From NCBI GenBank assembly GCA_041685075.1, contig JAWLGN010000025.1:1-31476 (forward strand): a DNA stretch of 31,476 nucleotides. Direction: 5' to 3'. The notes below the pieces were generated by a model that saw nothing but the letters and a program-made list of their open reading frames with translations, had not been told where the DNA came from and made no database searches. Positions 17,823-26,227 of this stretch are shown piece after piece (position 1 is the first letter of the stretch; each line of letters begins with the position of its first letter). A program made the position numbers and the translations under genes. The stretch comes from JAMCRM01 sp041685075 (GTDB taxonomy: Bacteria > Acidobacteriota > Terriglobia > Bryobacterales > Bryobacteraceae).

Positions 17823-19214
17823 CTACCGCCAGCCCCCGCCCAGGGCCCTGTACACCTGGACGAAGGAGAGCAGTTCCTGGAGGCGGAGCTGGGCCAGGGT
17901 GAGACGGCCCTGGAAGAGGTTGCGCGAAGCGTCGAGCACTTGCAGGTAGCTGTCCAGGCCGCCTTCGTAGCGCAGGGTGGCGAGACGCTCGGTTTGTGCC
18001 AGGGCGCTCACCAGGAGGTCCTGCTGGCGGCGCTGCTCGCGGGTCTGGGTGTAGCGCACCAGGGCGTCGGAGACTTCGCGCAGCGCGGTATGGATGGTCT
18101 TCCGGTACTGGATCAGCATCTCGCGCTGCTGCGCTTCCGACAGCCGCACGGCGGTGCGCACGGCCCCGGCGTTGAAGATGGGCAACAGCGCGGCGGGCGT
18201 CAGGTTCCAGTAGCGCGCCGGGCCGGTGAACAGCTCCGAAAGCGCGCGGCTCTGGCCCTGCACGAAGCCGGTGAGAGAGATCTGCGGGAAGTAGTAGGCG
18301 CGGGCGACGCCGATGCGGGCGTTGGCCGCGATGAGCGCCTGCTCGGCCTGGCGGATATCGGGACGGTTCTCGATCAGCGAAGCAGGCAGGCCGGGCGGAA
18401 TCTCAGGCGGCAGGCCGAAATCGTCCACCGCTTTGCCGCGCGCGACGGCGCCGGGAGCGCGGCCGAGAAGCAGGCTGAGCGCGTTTTCCGCCAGCCCGAT
18501 GCTGCGCTCGGCGCTCGATATCTGCGCCGCAGCGGTGTAGAGGAACTGCTCGGCCTGGCGCACGTCCAGACCGGTAGCCGCGCCGTGCTGATGCCGCAGC
18601 CGGATGAGGTTCAGGTTGCGCTCGGCCACTTCGCGGGTGCGGCGGGCGATTTCCAGTTCCAGGTCCGCGGCGCGCAGGGTGAAGTAGGCCGATGCCACGT
18701 CGGCGATGAGCGAAACCTCGACGCCGCGGCGGGCCTCCTCGGTGGCCAGAAACTCCGCGCGGGCCGATTCGCGGAGGCGCCGCACGCGCCCCCACAGGTC
18801 CAGCTCCCAGGAGAGCAGGCCGCCGGCCTGCGTATAGCTGGTGTCCATGGAACCGGAGGGCGCCAGCGGGTTGGACCCCACGCGCGAGGGCCGGTTGGCG
18901 CTGAACTGCCCCTGCGCATTGATGTTGGGGTACTGCTCAGCGGCGGTGATGCGGAACAAGGCGCGCGCCTGTTCCACGCGCTCGGCCGCCAGCGCCAGGT
19001 CGAAGTTGTTCCGGATGGCCTCTTCGAGCAGCTCGCCGAGGATGTCATCGTCGAGCAACTCCGCCAGCTTCTTGTCCGCCAGGGGCGCGGCGGAAGCGGG
19101 GGCGGCGGGGCCGTGATAGGCCTCCGGCAGCGGCACCTCCGGGCGCTTGTAGTTCGGCCCCACAGCGCAGCCGGCGAACAAGAGCGGCATCAGCAGCGCG
19201 GCGCGCAATCTCAT
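17823..19214 (-). CDS. NodT-type outer-membrane efflux lipoprotein (RND system)
   Basis: The outer-membrane channel of a tripartite RND efflux pump; 463 residues, normal for the OMF/NodT family. It has a short signal peptide with lipobox FAGC (Cys16), directly followed by AVGPNYKRPEVPLP, the standard start of the mature protein. Two internally similar halves contain the long helices of the channel (residues about 70-240 and 270-440), with family signatures such as SWELDLWGRVRR and NRPDIRQAEQALIAANARIGVARAYYFPQISLTG. The ATG overlaps the stop codon of the RND pump gene by 4 nt (ATGA), so the two are translationally coupled. Confidence 0.94.
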   Translation of the reverse strand: MRLRAALLMPLLFAGCAVGPNYKRPEVPLPEAYHGPAAPASAAPLADKKLAELLDDDILGELLEEAIRNNFDLALAAERVEQARALFRITAAEQYPNINAQGQFSANRPSRVGSNPLAPSGSMDTSYTQAGGLLSWELDLWGRVRRLRESARAEFLATEEARRGVEVSLIADVASAYFTLRAADLELEIARRTREVAERNLNLIRLRHQHGAATGLDVRQAEQFLYTAAAQISSAERSIGLAENALSLLLGRAPGAVARGKAVDDFGLPPEIPPGLPASLIENRPDIRQAEQALIAANARIGVARAYYFPQISLTGFVQGQSRALSELFTGPARYWNLTPAALLPIFNAGAVRTAVRLSEAQQREMLIQYRKTIHTALREVSDALVRYTQTREQRRQQDLLVSALAQTERLATLRYEGGLDSYLQVLDASRNLFQGRLTLAQLRLQELLSFVQVYRALGGGWR

Positions 19215-22200
19215 GACGCCGGCTCCGGTGAGGCCTGTTGCGCTACCGATTCGCGCCGGCGGCGGTCCACCACCCGCTGGATCACCACGAACAGCACCGG
19301 GACAATGAAGATCACCAGCAGGGTGGCGGCGTTCATACCGCCGAAGACGGCGGTGCCGAGCGAGCGGCGGGAGGCGGCGCCGGCGCCCCGCGCCACCAGC
19401 AACGGCATCACCCCCAGGATGAAGGCGAAGGAGGTCATCAGAATCGGCCGCAGCCGCAGGCGCGCGGCTTCCATCGCGGCCTCCCGGATGGAGGCCCCCG
19501 CCTCGTGGCGCATGCGGGCGAACTCCACGATCAGGATGGCGTTTTTGGCGGTCAGCCCGATCAAGGTCACGATGCCGATCTGCGTGTAGACGTCGTAGGG
19601 ATAGGAGCGCAGCCAGATGGCCGCCAGCGCGCCGAACAGGCCCAGCGGCAGGGCCAGCAGCACGGCGAAGGGAATGGACCAGCTCTCATAGAGCGCGGCA
19701 AGGCACAGGAAGACCAGCACGGCGGCGAAGCCGAAGATGACGCCTTCGTGGCCCTCGGACTCTTTCTGCTGGTAGGCCGTGCCGGTCCACTCGTAGCCGT
19801 AGCCGGCGGGCAGCGTCGAAGCGGCCAGCTCCTCCATCGCGCTGATGGCCTGGCCGCTGCTGTAGCCGGGCGCGGGCCCGCCCAGCAACTGCACGGCGCG
19901 GTAGCGGTTGTAGCGATAGATGACGTCGGGACCGGCGGTGGGTTCGACCGTGGCCAGGGTACCGACCGGAACCATCTCGCCCGCCCTGTTGCGCACGTAG
20001 AAGCGGTTGATATCGCGCGGTGTTCCGCGGAACTCCGGCTCGGCCTGCACCAGCACCTGCCAGGTGCGGCCGAAAGCGTTGAAGTCGTTCACGTAGAGGC
20101 CGCCCAGGAAAGTCTGCAGGGTGCTGTAGGTATCGCCGACGGGCACGCCCAGGGTCTGGACCTTGTCGAGATCCACGTTCACCTTGTAGGCGGGCACGTT
20201 GGGGCGGAAGGTGTTCAACAGGTTGCCGAGTTCCGGGCGGCTGCCGGCCGCGTCCACCAGCAGGGAGGCAGTCTGGGTCAGGTTTTCGATGCTGCCGCCG
20301 GTGCGGTCCTCCAGCATGAACTGAAAGCCGCCGCCGGTGCCCAACCCCAGGATGGGCGGCAGTCCGAAGGGGTAGACCATGGCCTCCGGCACGCCGGAGA
20401 AACCGGAGCGCAGGTTGGCCAGCACGGCCTCCAGTTGCTCCTCCGGGGCGGTGCGCTGCTCCCAGGGCTTGAGGCGCGCAATGACGGTGGCGACGTTGGA
20501 GCCGTTGGTGCGGGTGGCGAAATCGATGCCGCCGAGCGTGAAGGTGCCGGCCACGCCCGGCGTCTGTGTAACGATGCTCTCCACCTTGCGAGTGGCCGCG
20601 TCCGTTCGCTCGACCGAGGCGGCGTCCGGCAGCCGCACCGAGACGAATACGGTGCCCTGGTCCTCGTCCGGGAGGAAGCCGCGGGGCAGGTTCGTGAACA
20701 GGGTGCCGCTGGCCAGCCAGAAGCACAGCAGCCCCACCAGGGCGAAGCCGGACTTGCGGATGAGCAGGCCGACCCCGGTGAGATAGCGGGCGCGCGCGGC
20801 TTCGAAGGCGCGGTCGAATCCGCCGAAGAAGCGCGCCAGCCAGCCTGTGGTGCGCATCTTGGGCCGCAGCAGGAGGGCGCTCAGAGCGGGGCTGAGGGAG
20901 AGCGCGTTGAAGGCCGAAATCAGCACCGAAACCGCGATGGTGAGGGCGAACTGCTTGTAGATCTGGCCGGTGATGCCGCCCATGAAGGAGACCGGGATGA
21001 AGACCGCCGCCAGAATGCAGGCGATCGCGATCACCGGCGCGGAGACCTCCCGCATGGCTTCGATGGTGGCCTCGCGCGGCGACTTGCCTTCATCCAGGTG
21101 GCGCTGCACGGCCTCCACCACCACGATGGCGTCGTCCACCACGATTCCTATGGCCAGCACCAGCCCGAACATGCTGGTCATGTTGATAGAGAAGCCCAGC
21201 AGCGGAAACAGTGCGAAGGCGCCGACGATGGATACCGGCACGGTGAGCAGGGGGATAAGGGTGGCGCGCCAGTTCTGGAGAAAGATGAAGACCACGAAGA
21301 TGACCAGGGCGGTAGCTTCGAACAGGGTCTTCATGACCTCCTGGATGGAAGCCCGCACGAAGACCGTGGAGTCGTAGGGGATGATGTAGTCCATCCCCTC
21401 GGGGAAGCTGCGCTTGGCCTCGTCCATGAAGCGGCGCACGCGGTCGGCGGTGGCCACGGCGTTGGCGCCGGGCGCGAGGAAAACGATGAGGTTGCCGGAA
21501 GGCGCGCCGTCCACGCGGTTGAAGCCGCCGTAGGTGAGGGGGCCGAGCTGGGCGCTGCCGATGTCGCCCAGGCGCAGCAGTCCGGTATCGGGGCCCGCGC
21601 GCAGGATGATCTCCTGGAACTCGGCGGGATGGACGAGGCGCCCGGGGGCGGAGACGGAGTACTGAAAATCGGTGCCGGAGGGCGCCGGCGGCTGCCCGAT
21701 GGAGCCGGCGGGGTTCTGGCGGTTCTGCGCCTGGATAGCCGCGGCGACGTCGCTGGCGGTAATGCCGAGCTCGGCCATGCGGTCCGGGTTGACCCACACG
21801 CGCATGGCGTAGGTATGGGCGGCGCCGAGGCGCGCCTCGCCCACGCCCTCGATGCTGGCCACCTGGTTGAGCAGGTTGATCTGGGCGTAGTTGGTGAGAA
21901 AAACCGGGTCGTAGCGGCTGTCGGGCGAAACCAGGCTGATGCTGGTGAGGAAAGCGGTGGAGACCTTCCGGACCACCACGCCCTGGCGTTGCACCTCCGG
22001 CGGCAGGCGCGGCAGCGCGACATTGACCCGGTTCTGCGTCTGGACGGTGGCGATATCGGGATTGGTGCCCAGGCGGAAAGTGACCTGGATGTTCAGCGAG
22101 CCGTCGTTGCCGCTGGAGGAGAGGAAGTAGAGCATGCCGTCCAGGCTGACGAGCTGCTCTTCGATGGGCTGAGCGACGGTTTTTTCGATATCCTCCGCGT

Positions 22201-22357
22201 TGCCGCCCAGGTAGCTGGTGGTGATCTGCACCACCGGGGGAACCACTTCAGGATAGCTCGCTACCGGGAGCGTGGGGATGGCCACCGCGCCCAAAATCAC
22301 GGTCACGATGGCGATCACCATGGCGAAGACCGGGTGATCGATGAAGAAGCGCGCCAT
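19211..22357 (-). CDS. HAE1-type RND multidrug efflux transporter
   Basis: Proton-driven inner-membrane pump of the AcrB/HAE1 family, 1048 residues, the typical length. Twelve membrane helices are expected in the usual 1+5+1+5 pattern. The paired acidic residues of the proton relay lie in GIVVDDAIVVVEAV (around residue 405) in helix 4. The N-terminus MARFFIDHPVFAMVIAIVTVILGAVAI and the segment PVASYPEVVPPVVQI are family hallmarks. Substrates are probably hydrophobic or amphiphilic compounds, inferred from the family. The start codon follows the stop of the membrane-fusion gene without a spacer (TAAATG), and the gene overlaps the OMF gene downstream. Confidence 0.96.
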   Translation of the reverse strand: MARFFIDHPVFAMVIAIVTVILGAVAIPTLPVASYPEVVPPVVQITTSYLGGNAEDIEKTVAQPIEEQLVSLDGMLYFLSSSGNDGSLNIQVTFRLGTNPDIATVQTQNRVNVALPRLPPEVQRQGVVVRKVSTAFLTSISLVSPDSRYDPVFLTNYAQINLLNQVASIEGVGEARLGAAHTYAMRVWVNPDRMAELGITASDVAAAIQAQNRQNPAGSIGQPPAPSGTDFQYSVSAPGRLVHPAEFQEIILRAGPDTGLLRLGDIGSAQLGPLTYGGFNRVDGAPSGNLIVFLAPGANAVATADRVRRFMDEAKRSFPEGMDYIIPYDSTVFVRASIQEVMKTLFEATALVIFVVFIFLQNWRATLIPLLTVPVSIVGAFALFPLLGFSINMTSMFGLVLAIGIVVDDAIVVVEAVQRHLDEGKSPREATIEAMREVSAPVIAIACILAAVFIPVSFMGGITGQIYKQFALTIAVSVLISAFNALSLSPALSALLLRPKMRTTGWLARFFGGFDRAFEAARARYLTGVGLLIRKSGFALVGLLCFWLASGTLFTNLPRGFLPDEDQGTVFVSVRLPDAASVERTDAATRKVESIVTQTPGVAGTFTLGGIDFATRTNGSNVATVIARLKPWEQRTAPEEQLEAVLANLRSGFSGVPEAMVYPFGLPPILGLGTGGGFQFMLEDRTGGSIENLTQTASLLVDAAGSRPELGNLLNTFRPNVPAYKVNVDLDKVQTLGVPVGDTYSTLQTFLGGLYVNDFNAFGRTWQVLVQAEPEFRGTPRDINRFYVRNRAGEMVPVGTLATVEPTAGPDVIYRYNRYRAVQLLGGPAPGYSSGQAISAMEELAASTLPAGYGYEWTGTAYQQKESEGHEGVIFGFAAVLVFLCLAALYESWSIPFAVLLALPLGLFGALAAIWLRSYPYDVYTQIGIVTLIGLTAKNAILIVEFARMRHEAGASIREAAMEAARLRLRPILMTSFAFILGVMPLLVARGAGAASRRSLGTAVFGGMNAATLLVIFIVPVLFVVIQRVVDRRRRESVAQQASPEPAS

Positions 22358-23653
22358 TTAGCGGGATTCGGCCTCCGCGTTTTCGGGACGATAGGGCTGC
22401 GGCTGGACGCGCGCGCCGGGCCGGACCTTGAGAAGCCCCTCGACGATGACGCGCTCGCCCGGCTGGAGGCCTTCTTCGACGATCCAGGAGTCGCCCACGC
22501 GGCTGCCCGTGGTGATGGGCCGCATGGCGACGGTGTTGTCCGCCCCCACCACGTAGACGGTGCTCATGCTCTGCAACTGCTGGACGGCCTTCTGCGGCAC
22601 CAGGATGGCGCTGGGACGTTCGTCGATGCGCACGCGCACGCGGCCGAACTGCCCCGGGAGCACGGTGCGCTCCGGGTTGGGGAAACGCGCCTGCAGCTCG
22701 AGGGTTCCGGTCTTGGGATCCACCTGGTTGAGGGCGTTTTCGATGCGCCCGCGGTGGAGAAATTCGGTTTTGTCGGCCAGCACGAGGGCGACGGGGAAGC
22801 CGTGGCCGGGAACCGCCTGGCCCTGCCGCGCCCAGCCGAGGTATTCGCTTTCGGTAACCTTGAAGCGCACCCAGATGGGGTCCAGCGGAACGATGACGCT
22901 GAGGGGCTGAGGTGAGTTGGGGCTCACCAGGCCGCCGACCGGGATGAGGGTATCGCCGATGCGGCCGGAGACGGGCGCGTGGATGGTGGCGTACTCGAGG
23001 TTCAGCTCGGCGGTGCGGAGCGCGCCCTTGAGGGCCTCGACCTTGCCCTGCATGGCCTCGATCTGGGTACTGGTGGAGAGGCGGGTCTGGTCGACGTTGG
23101 CCTCGAGCGCCCGGACGTTGGCCTCGCCGGCATGGAAGGCGGCGATGGCGGCATCCAGATCCTGCTTGGAGGCGGCGTCGGCCTCCACCAGCGGGCGGAG
23201 GCGGTCATAATCCTGGCGCGCGCGCAACAGGTTGGCCTGGGCGGAGGCGAGGTTGGCCTCGGCCTGCCGGAGCGAAACCTGGCGGCGGGCGAATTCGAGA
23301 TCGGCCTCCGCCTGCCGGAGGTTGCCGCGGGCCTGCTCGACGGCGGCGTGGAAGGGGCGCAGGTCGAGGACGTAGAGCACCTGGCCGGCCTGTACGTCCG
23401 CGCCCGGCCGGAAGAGCCACTGCTCGATGTGGCCCTCCACCCGGCTGCGTACCTCCACCATGTTGCGCGCGTAGGTCTGGGCGGCGAACTCGGCAAAGAT
23501 GGGCACCCTGCGGGGCTGCACCTCCATGACCATCACGGGCACAGGCGCCTGTTCGGCCGGGCCGGTTCTCTGCCCCGAAGCCTGGCAGCCCGCCAGCGCC
23601 AGAACGCAGGCCACCACCGTTGAGCCGGCTAGCACCGGCGCCGATCTCGTCAC
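22358..23653 (-). CDS. RND efflux periplasmic adaptor (membrane fusion lipoprotein)
   Basis: Membrane-fusion protein that links the RND pump to the outer-membrane channel; 431 residues. A signal peptide with lipobox LAGC anchors it to the inner membrane. The lipoyl-like half motif (EVRSRVEGHIEQWLFRPGADVQAGQVLYVLD), a long coiled-coil hairpin rich in Ala/Gln/Arg and the second lipoyl half (LEYATIHAPVSGRIGD) follow in order, then the beta-barrel and membrane-proximal domains. The coiled coil is longer than average and contains a repeated LRQAEA(D/N)L(E/A) pattern. The GTG at 23653 is chosen because GGGAG lies about 5 nt upstream; a TTG at 23665 is the alternative. It starts 33 nt after the DUF1326 gene. 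Confidence 0.93.
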   Translation of the reverse strand: MTRSAPVLAGSTVVACVLALAGCQASGQRTGPAEQAPVPVMVMEVQPRRVPIFAEFAAQTYARNMVEVRSRVEGHIEQWLFRPGADVQAGQVLYVLDLRPFHAAVEQARGNLRQAEADLEFARRQVSLRQAEANLASAQANLLRARQDYDRLRPLVEADAASKQDLDAAIAAFHAGEANVRALEANVDQTRLSTSTQIEAMQGKVEALKGALRTAELNLEYATIHAPVSGRIGDTLIPVGGLVSPNSPQPLSVIVPLDPIWVRFKVTESEYLGWARQGQAVPGHGFPVALVLADKTEFLHRGRIENALNQVDPKTGTLELQARFPNPERTVLPGQFGRVRVRIDERPSAILVPQKAVQQLQSMSTVYVVGADNTVAMRPITTGSRVGDSWIVEEGLQPGERVIVEGLLKVRPGARVQPQPYRPENAEAESR

Positions 23654-23686
23654 AAGCACTCCCAATCGATTAGATGCGCGAGCCCG

Positions 23687-24373
23687 CTAGCGCGATGGCG
23701 CTTCGAACGTTCCCACGAAAGCGCTGCGCTTATAGGGGCTCTTCCAGGTGGCGCCGAGACCGCTGCCCTGAAAATCGTGCACCAGGGTGTAGGCCGGCAT
23801 GGCGTGGCTTACTTTAACCAGCGGCGGATAGAAGATCTCCTCGTGCTGGCAGATCTTATCCTGGTCGCCGAGCGCCCGGGTTTCGATGGCGGCCTCGTCG
23901 CCGGCGGAGAGCCGAACGGCCGCGCCGTGAATGCCGTGGCCCTTCAACTGAAAATCGATGGGCTGGTAGTCGACGCGCACGACCTCCTGCAACAGGTCGC
24001 CGGCCATGGTCTTGGCGAAGTCCTGCAGCGCCAGGCGCTGGAGCGCGCCGGCGCGGCTATCCACGATGAGGACGGATTTTACGGGGTAGACCGAGTGATA
24101 CACATCGCCCAGGGTGTGGCGGGCCTGAAGGACCCCTACCACCGAGAGGCCCGCGAGGTCCACGCCCTGCCACGAGCCGGAGGCGATGTTCCAGCCGAAG
24201 ACGGCGTGTTTGCCGACCAGCCCGACTTCTGCGTTGGCGAAGCAGGCGCCGGTATAGACGTCGGCGGTACGCGCTTCGACGTAATAGCCCTGAATTTTCT
24301 GCGGAATTGCAGAGGCGAACGCGAGATTAGCCGCGGCGCACAGAGCTACCGCAGGCGCGAGCATTTTCAGCAT
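23687..24373 (-). CDS. Exported DUF1326-family protein
   Basis: A 228-residue protein with a signal peptide (about residues 1-21, ending FASA). The region YYVEARTADVYTGACFANAE, followed by GVDLAGLSVVGVLQARHTLGD, matches my memory of the DUF1326 family; its function is unknown. It has three cysteines in the mature part, Cys44 (TGAC), the KICQ cysteine near 187 and no paired CxxC, so there is no sign of a redox disulfide motif. The ATG at 24373 has AGGAGGG 7 nt upstream. It is the first gene ahead of the RND efflux set on the same strand with a 33-nt gap, so it is probably the leading gene of that operon. A regulator gene, common at this position, is absent. Confidence 0.75.
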   Translation of the reverse strand: MLKMLAPAVALCAAANLAFASAIPQKIQGYYVEARTADVYTGACFANAEVGLVGKHAVFGWNIASGSWQGVDLAGLSVVGVLQARHTLGDVYHSVYPVKSVLIVDSRAGALQRLALQDFAKTMAGDLLQEVVRVDYQPIDFQLKGHGIHGAAVRLSAGDEAAIETRALGDQDKICQHEEIFYPPLVKVSHAMPAYTLVHDFQGSGLGATWKSPYKRSAFVGTFEAPSR

Positions 24374-24394
24374 CCCAGATCCCTCCTGTGGGAA

Positions 24395-24400
24395 AGTATA
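24395..24400 (-). promoter_or_regulatory. Candidate -10 for the DUF1326-efflux operon
   Basis: TATACT on the minus strand, 21 nt upstream of the start codon at 24373. The -35 hexamer at the usual distance is weak, so regulation by an activator is possible. The predicted leader is only about 15 nt and consists mostly of the ribosome site. Confidence 0.4.
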
Positions 24401-24481
24401 GCAAAGTGAGCTGACATCGATCAGCGCTCAGCGTTCAGCAAACGCCGCCCAACACCCTGGCAGGGCCGTCAACTATGGGTT

Positions 24482-24511
24482 TTGGCGGAGCGCATGCGGA
24501 CACCATACAAT
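24482..24511 (+). promoter_or_regulatory. Promoter of hicAB
   Basis: TTGGCG (24482-24487), an 18-bp spacer and TACAAT (24506-24511). The -10 lies inside the small palindrome TACA-A-TGTA (24506-24514), a possible operator core for autoregulation. The predicted start of transcription is within a few bases of the hicA GTG. Confidence 0.5.
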
Positions 24512-24519
24512 GTAGGCGA

Positions 24520-24714
24520 GTGAAGGTTCGGGATCTGATACGGCTGATTGAGCACGACGGCTGGCGGCACGTACGCACCACGGGAAGTCACCGGCATTAC
24601 AAGCACGTGTCCAAGCCGAATGTGGTAACAATTCCGGGACATCCCGCTGATGACGTGCCTGCGGGAACGCTGAAGTCGATCCTGAAAGCCGCCGGGCTGG
24701 AGGCCAAGAAATGA
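24520..24714 (+). CDS. hicA: HicA-type mRNA interferase toxin
   Basis: Toxin of a type II toxin-antitoxin pair; HicA proteins cleave or block mRNAs through a small double-stranded-RNA-binding-like fold. It is 64 residues, the normal size. The fold markers are all present: VRDLIRLIEHDGW at the N-terminus, the catalytic His24 in TTGSHRHYKH, then VVTIPGHP and DVPAGTLKSILKAAGL. The GTG at 24520 is used because it begins directly with the conserved KVRDLIRLIE; an ATG at 24475 would add 15 residues that have no family resemblance and would lie upstream of the promoter -10. The stop overlaps the hicB start (ATGA). Confidence 0.92.
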   Translation: MKVRDLIRLIEHDGWRHVRTTGSHRHYKHVSKPNVVTIPGHPADDVPAGTLKSILKAAGLEAKK

Positions 24715-24935
24715 AACAGAAGTACGCAGTTATTTTCGAGCAGGGCGAAGGAAACTGGGCAGCCTACGTTCCGGACCTGCCTGGCTGCATTACGACAGGC
24801 GCCACCCTGGAGGAGACCGAGCGAAATATCCGGGAGGCGATCGAGGGACACATCCGAACACTAAGGGAGTTCGGCGAAACGGTTCCTGGACCGACCAGCC
24901 TCGCCAAGGAAATTGAGATTACACCCGCTGCATAG
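24711..24935 (+). CDS. hicB: HicB-type antitoxin
   Basis: Antitoxin that binds and neutralises HicA; 74 residues. The partial RNase-H-like fold is recognisable: YAVIFEQGEGNWAAYVPDLPGCITTGATLEETERNIREAIEGHI. No helix-turn-helix or ribbon-helix-helix DNA-binding domain follows, so this is the short form; autoregulation would need another contact or is absent. The start overlaps the hicA stop codon by 4 nt, so antitoxin translation is coupled to toxin translation. A strong hairpin follows at 24987-25013. Confidence 0.9.
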   Translation: MKQKYAVIFEQGEGNWAAYVPDLPGCITTGATLEETERNIREAIEGHIRTLREFGETVPGPTSLAKEIEITPAA

Positions 24936-24986
24936 ACACGGCTTCGCCCAGGAAGGTTGAGGCTTGGACCGGGGAGCGGCGTAGCG

Positions 24987-25013
24987 GGGGGGCGGAGCTA
25001 TCTGCCGCCCCCC
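24987..25013. terminator. Bidirectional GC hairpin between hicAB and the molybdenum hydroxylase operon
   Basis: A perfect 9-bp stem (24987-24995 with 25005-25013) with a 9-nt loop, between two convergent transcription units. It is almost pure G/C with no T-run on either side, so it would work as a hairpin-type end in both directions only if such ends are accepted here. Confidence 0.5.
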
Positions 25014-25025
25014 TCGGTAGCGAGA

Positions 25026-25241
25026 TCAGAGCGCGCTGTAGCAGCCGCGGGCGGGGTTGCACTCGTATTCGCCGACGGCCTGGCCGTCGGGTCCGAGGCA
25101 GTTGCAGGTGTGCTGGCACCACAGGGCGCCGTCGTTGCTGTGCTGGATGGTGGGGTCCCAGAGGGCGTCGATGAACATGCCCTTCCAGCGCAGGTTCTGG
25201 CAGCGGTCCTGGGTGATGTGGGTCAGTCCGGGTTGTTCCAT
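25026..25241 (-). CDS. Small six-cysteine protein of the molybdenum hydroxylase operon
   Basis: A 71-residue soluble protein of unknown function with cysteines at 14, 42, 46, 48, 61 and 67. Three are in a C-x3-C-x-C motif (CQHTCNC) and two in CNPARGC, a spacing that suggests a metal or iron-sulfur site. It has no signal peptide and no membrane segment. The ATG at 25241 follows a strong GGGGGAGGG ribosome site that overlaps the end of the FAD-subunit gene, with only 2 nt between the stop and start codons, so the gene belongs to the operon as its last member. That placement supports a role in assembly of, or electron transfer to, the molybdenum enzyme; this is inference. I recall similar small proteins near other acidobacterial molybdenum hydroxylases, but could not check. 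Confidence 0.75.
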   Translation of the reverse strand: MEQPGLTHITQDRCQNLRWKGMFIDALWDPTIQHSNDGALWCQHTCNCLGPDGQAVGEYECNPARGCYSAL

Positions 25242-25243
25242 GG

Positions 25244-26227
25244 TCAGGCCCTCCCCCGGGCGGCTTCGAGCAGCGCCCGCTTTACGGCCACGCGGGCCAG
25301 TTGCACCTTGTAGGCGTTCTGGCTGAGCGGCGTGGCTCCGGCCAGCGCGGCGGTTGCAGCCGCGGCGGCCGTCTCCTCGGTAATGGACTTGCCCGCCAGC
25401 GCCTTGCCGGCATCGGCGGCCAGCCAGGGCACCGGGGCGACGTGCCCCAGCACGATGCGCGCCGAGGCCACCGACGAACCGTTCATCCGCAGCGCCACCG
25501 AAGCGGTGGCCAGCGGCCAGTCCAGCGACTCCTTTTGGCGCACCTCATAGGTGGCGTTGCGGACCGCGGCGGCGGGAATCACCACCTCGGTCAGAATCTC
25601 GTTGGGCTGGAGGGCGGTTTCGCGCGCGTCTTCGGCCGAGGGGGTGACGAAGAACTGCTCGACGGGAAGCTCGCGCGAGCCCTTGGGCGAGGCCAGCTTC
25701 ACCCTGGCGCCCAGCGCCACCAGCGCCGGCCCCAAACTCGATGCGCTGACGAACTTCGCCGGCCCGGAGTTGCCCAGGATGGCGTGATAGCGGTTCTCGC
25801 CCTCGGCGGGAAGCGACTGGCCGCCCGGGCCCGTGGCCAGCAAACCCAGCCCCTGGCGGAAGTACCAGCAGCGCGGGCGCTGGCAGAGGTCGCCGCCCAC
25901 GGTGCCGGCGGAGCGGATCTGCTGGCTGGTGACGTTGGCCGCGGCGGTGTGGAGCGAAGGGAACTGCCGGCGGATTTCGGCGCTGTCCACCAGTTCTTCG
26001 AGCGTGACGGTGGCGCCGATGCGGAAGCCGCCGGCGGCCTTGCCCATGCCGCCCAGTTCCTTGATGCTCTTGATATTGACCACGCGGGTAGGGGTCTCCA
26101 CGTAGTCCTTCATGAGACCGATGAGGTCGGTGCCGCCGGCCAGCACGGCGGTCTCGCCCCAGCGCGCACCGAGCAGCGCCACGGCGTCCTGCAGGGTGGC
26201 TGGGTTGGCATATTCGAAGGCTTGCAT
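25244..26227 (-). CDS. Molybdenum hydroxylase FAD-binding subunit (PaoB-like)
   Basis: FAD subunit of a xanthine dehydrogenase-family enzyme, carrying electrons from the iron-sulfur subunit to the acceptor; 327 residues, close to PaoB. FAD-binding motifs are present: LAGGTDL (29-35) and the second loop SAGTVGGDL (106-114), followed by the C-terminal CO dehydrogenase flavoprotein domain. After the second motif comes DLCQRPRCWYFRQG (Cys115 and Cys120), the position where PaoB-type subunits hold an extra 4Fe-4S cluster. Those two are the only cysteines in the protein, so a complete cluster cannot be built from this chain alone. The start is adjacent to the stop of the large-subunit gene (TAGATG). 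Confidence 0.93.
   Translation of the reverse strand: MQAFEYANPATLQDAVALLGARWGETAVLAGGTDLIGLMKDYVETPTRVVNIKSIKELGGMGKAAGGFRIGATVTLEELVDSAEIRRQFPSLHTAAANVTSQQIRSAGTVGGDLCQRPRCWYFRQGLGLLATGPGGQSLPAEGENRYHAILGNSGPAKFVSASSLGPALVALGARVKLASPKGSRELPVEQFFVTPSAEDARETALQPNEILTEVVIPAAAVRNATYEVRQKESLDWPLATASVALRMNGSSVASARIVLGHVAPVPWLAADAGKALAGKSITEETAAAAATAALAGATPLSQNAYKVQLARVAVKRALLEAARGRA

Noticed and set aside
19238..22915. A 1225-codon open frame on the plus strand opposite the RND pump and adaptor genes
   Set aside because: It is antisense to two unmistakable genes, and its composition (runs of Gly, Ala, His, Asp, Val) is what the complement of GC-rich coding DNA produces. It shows no recognisable domain.
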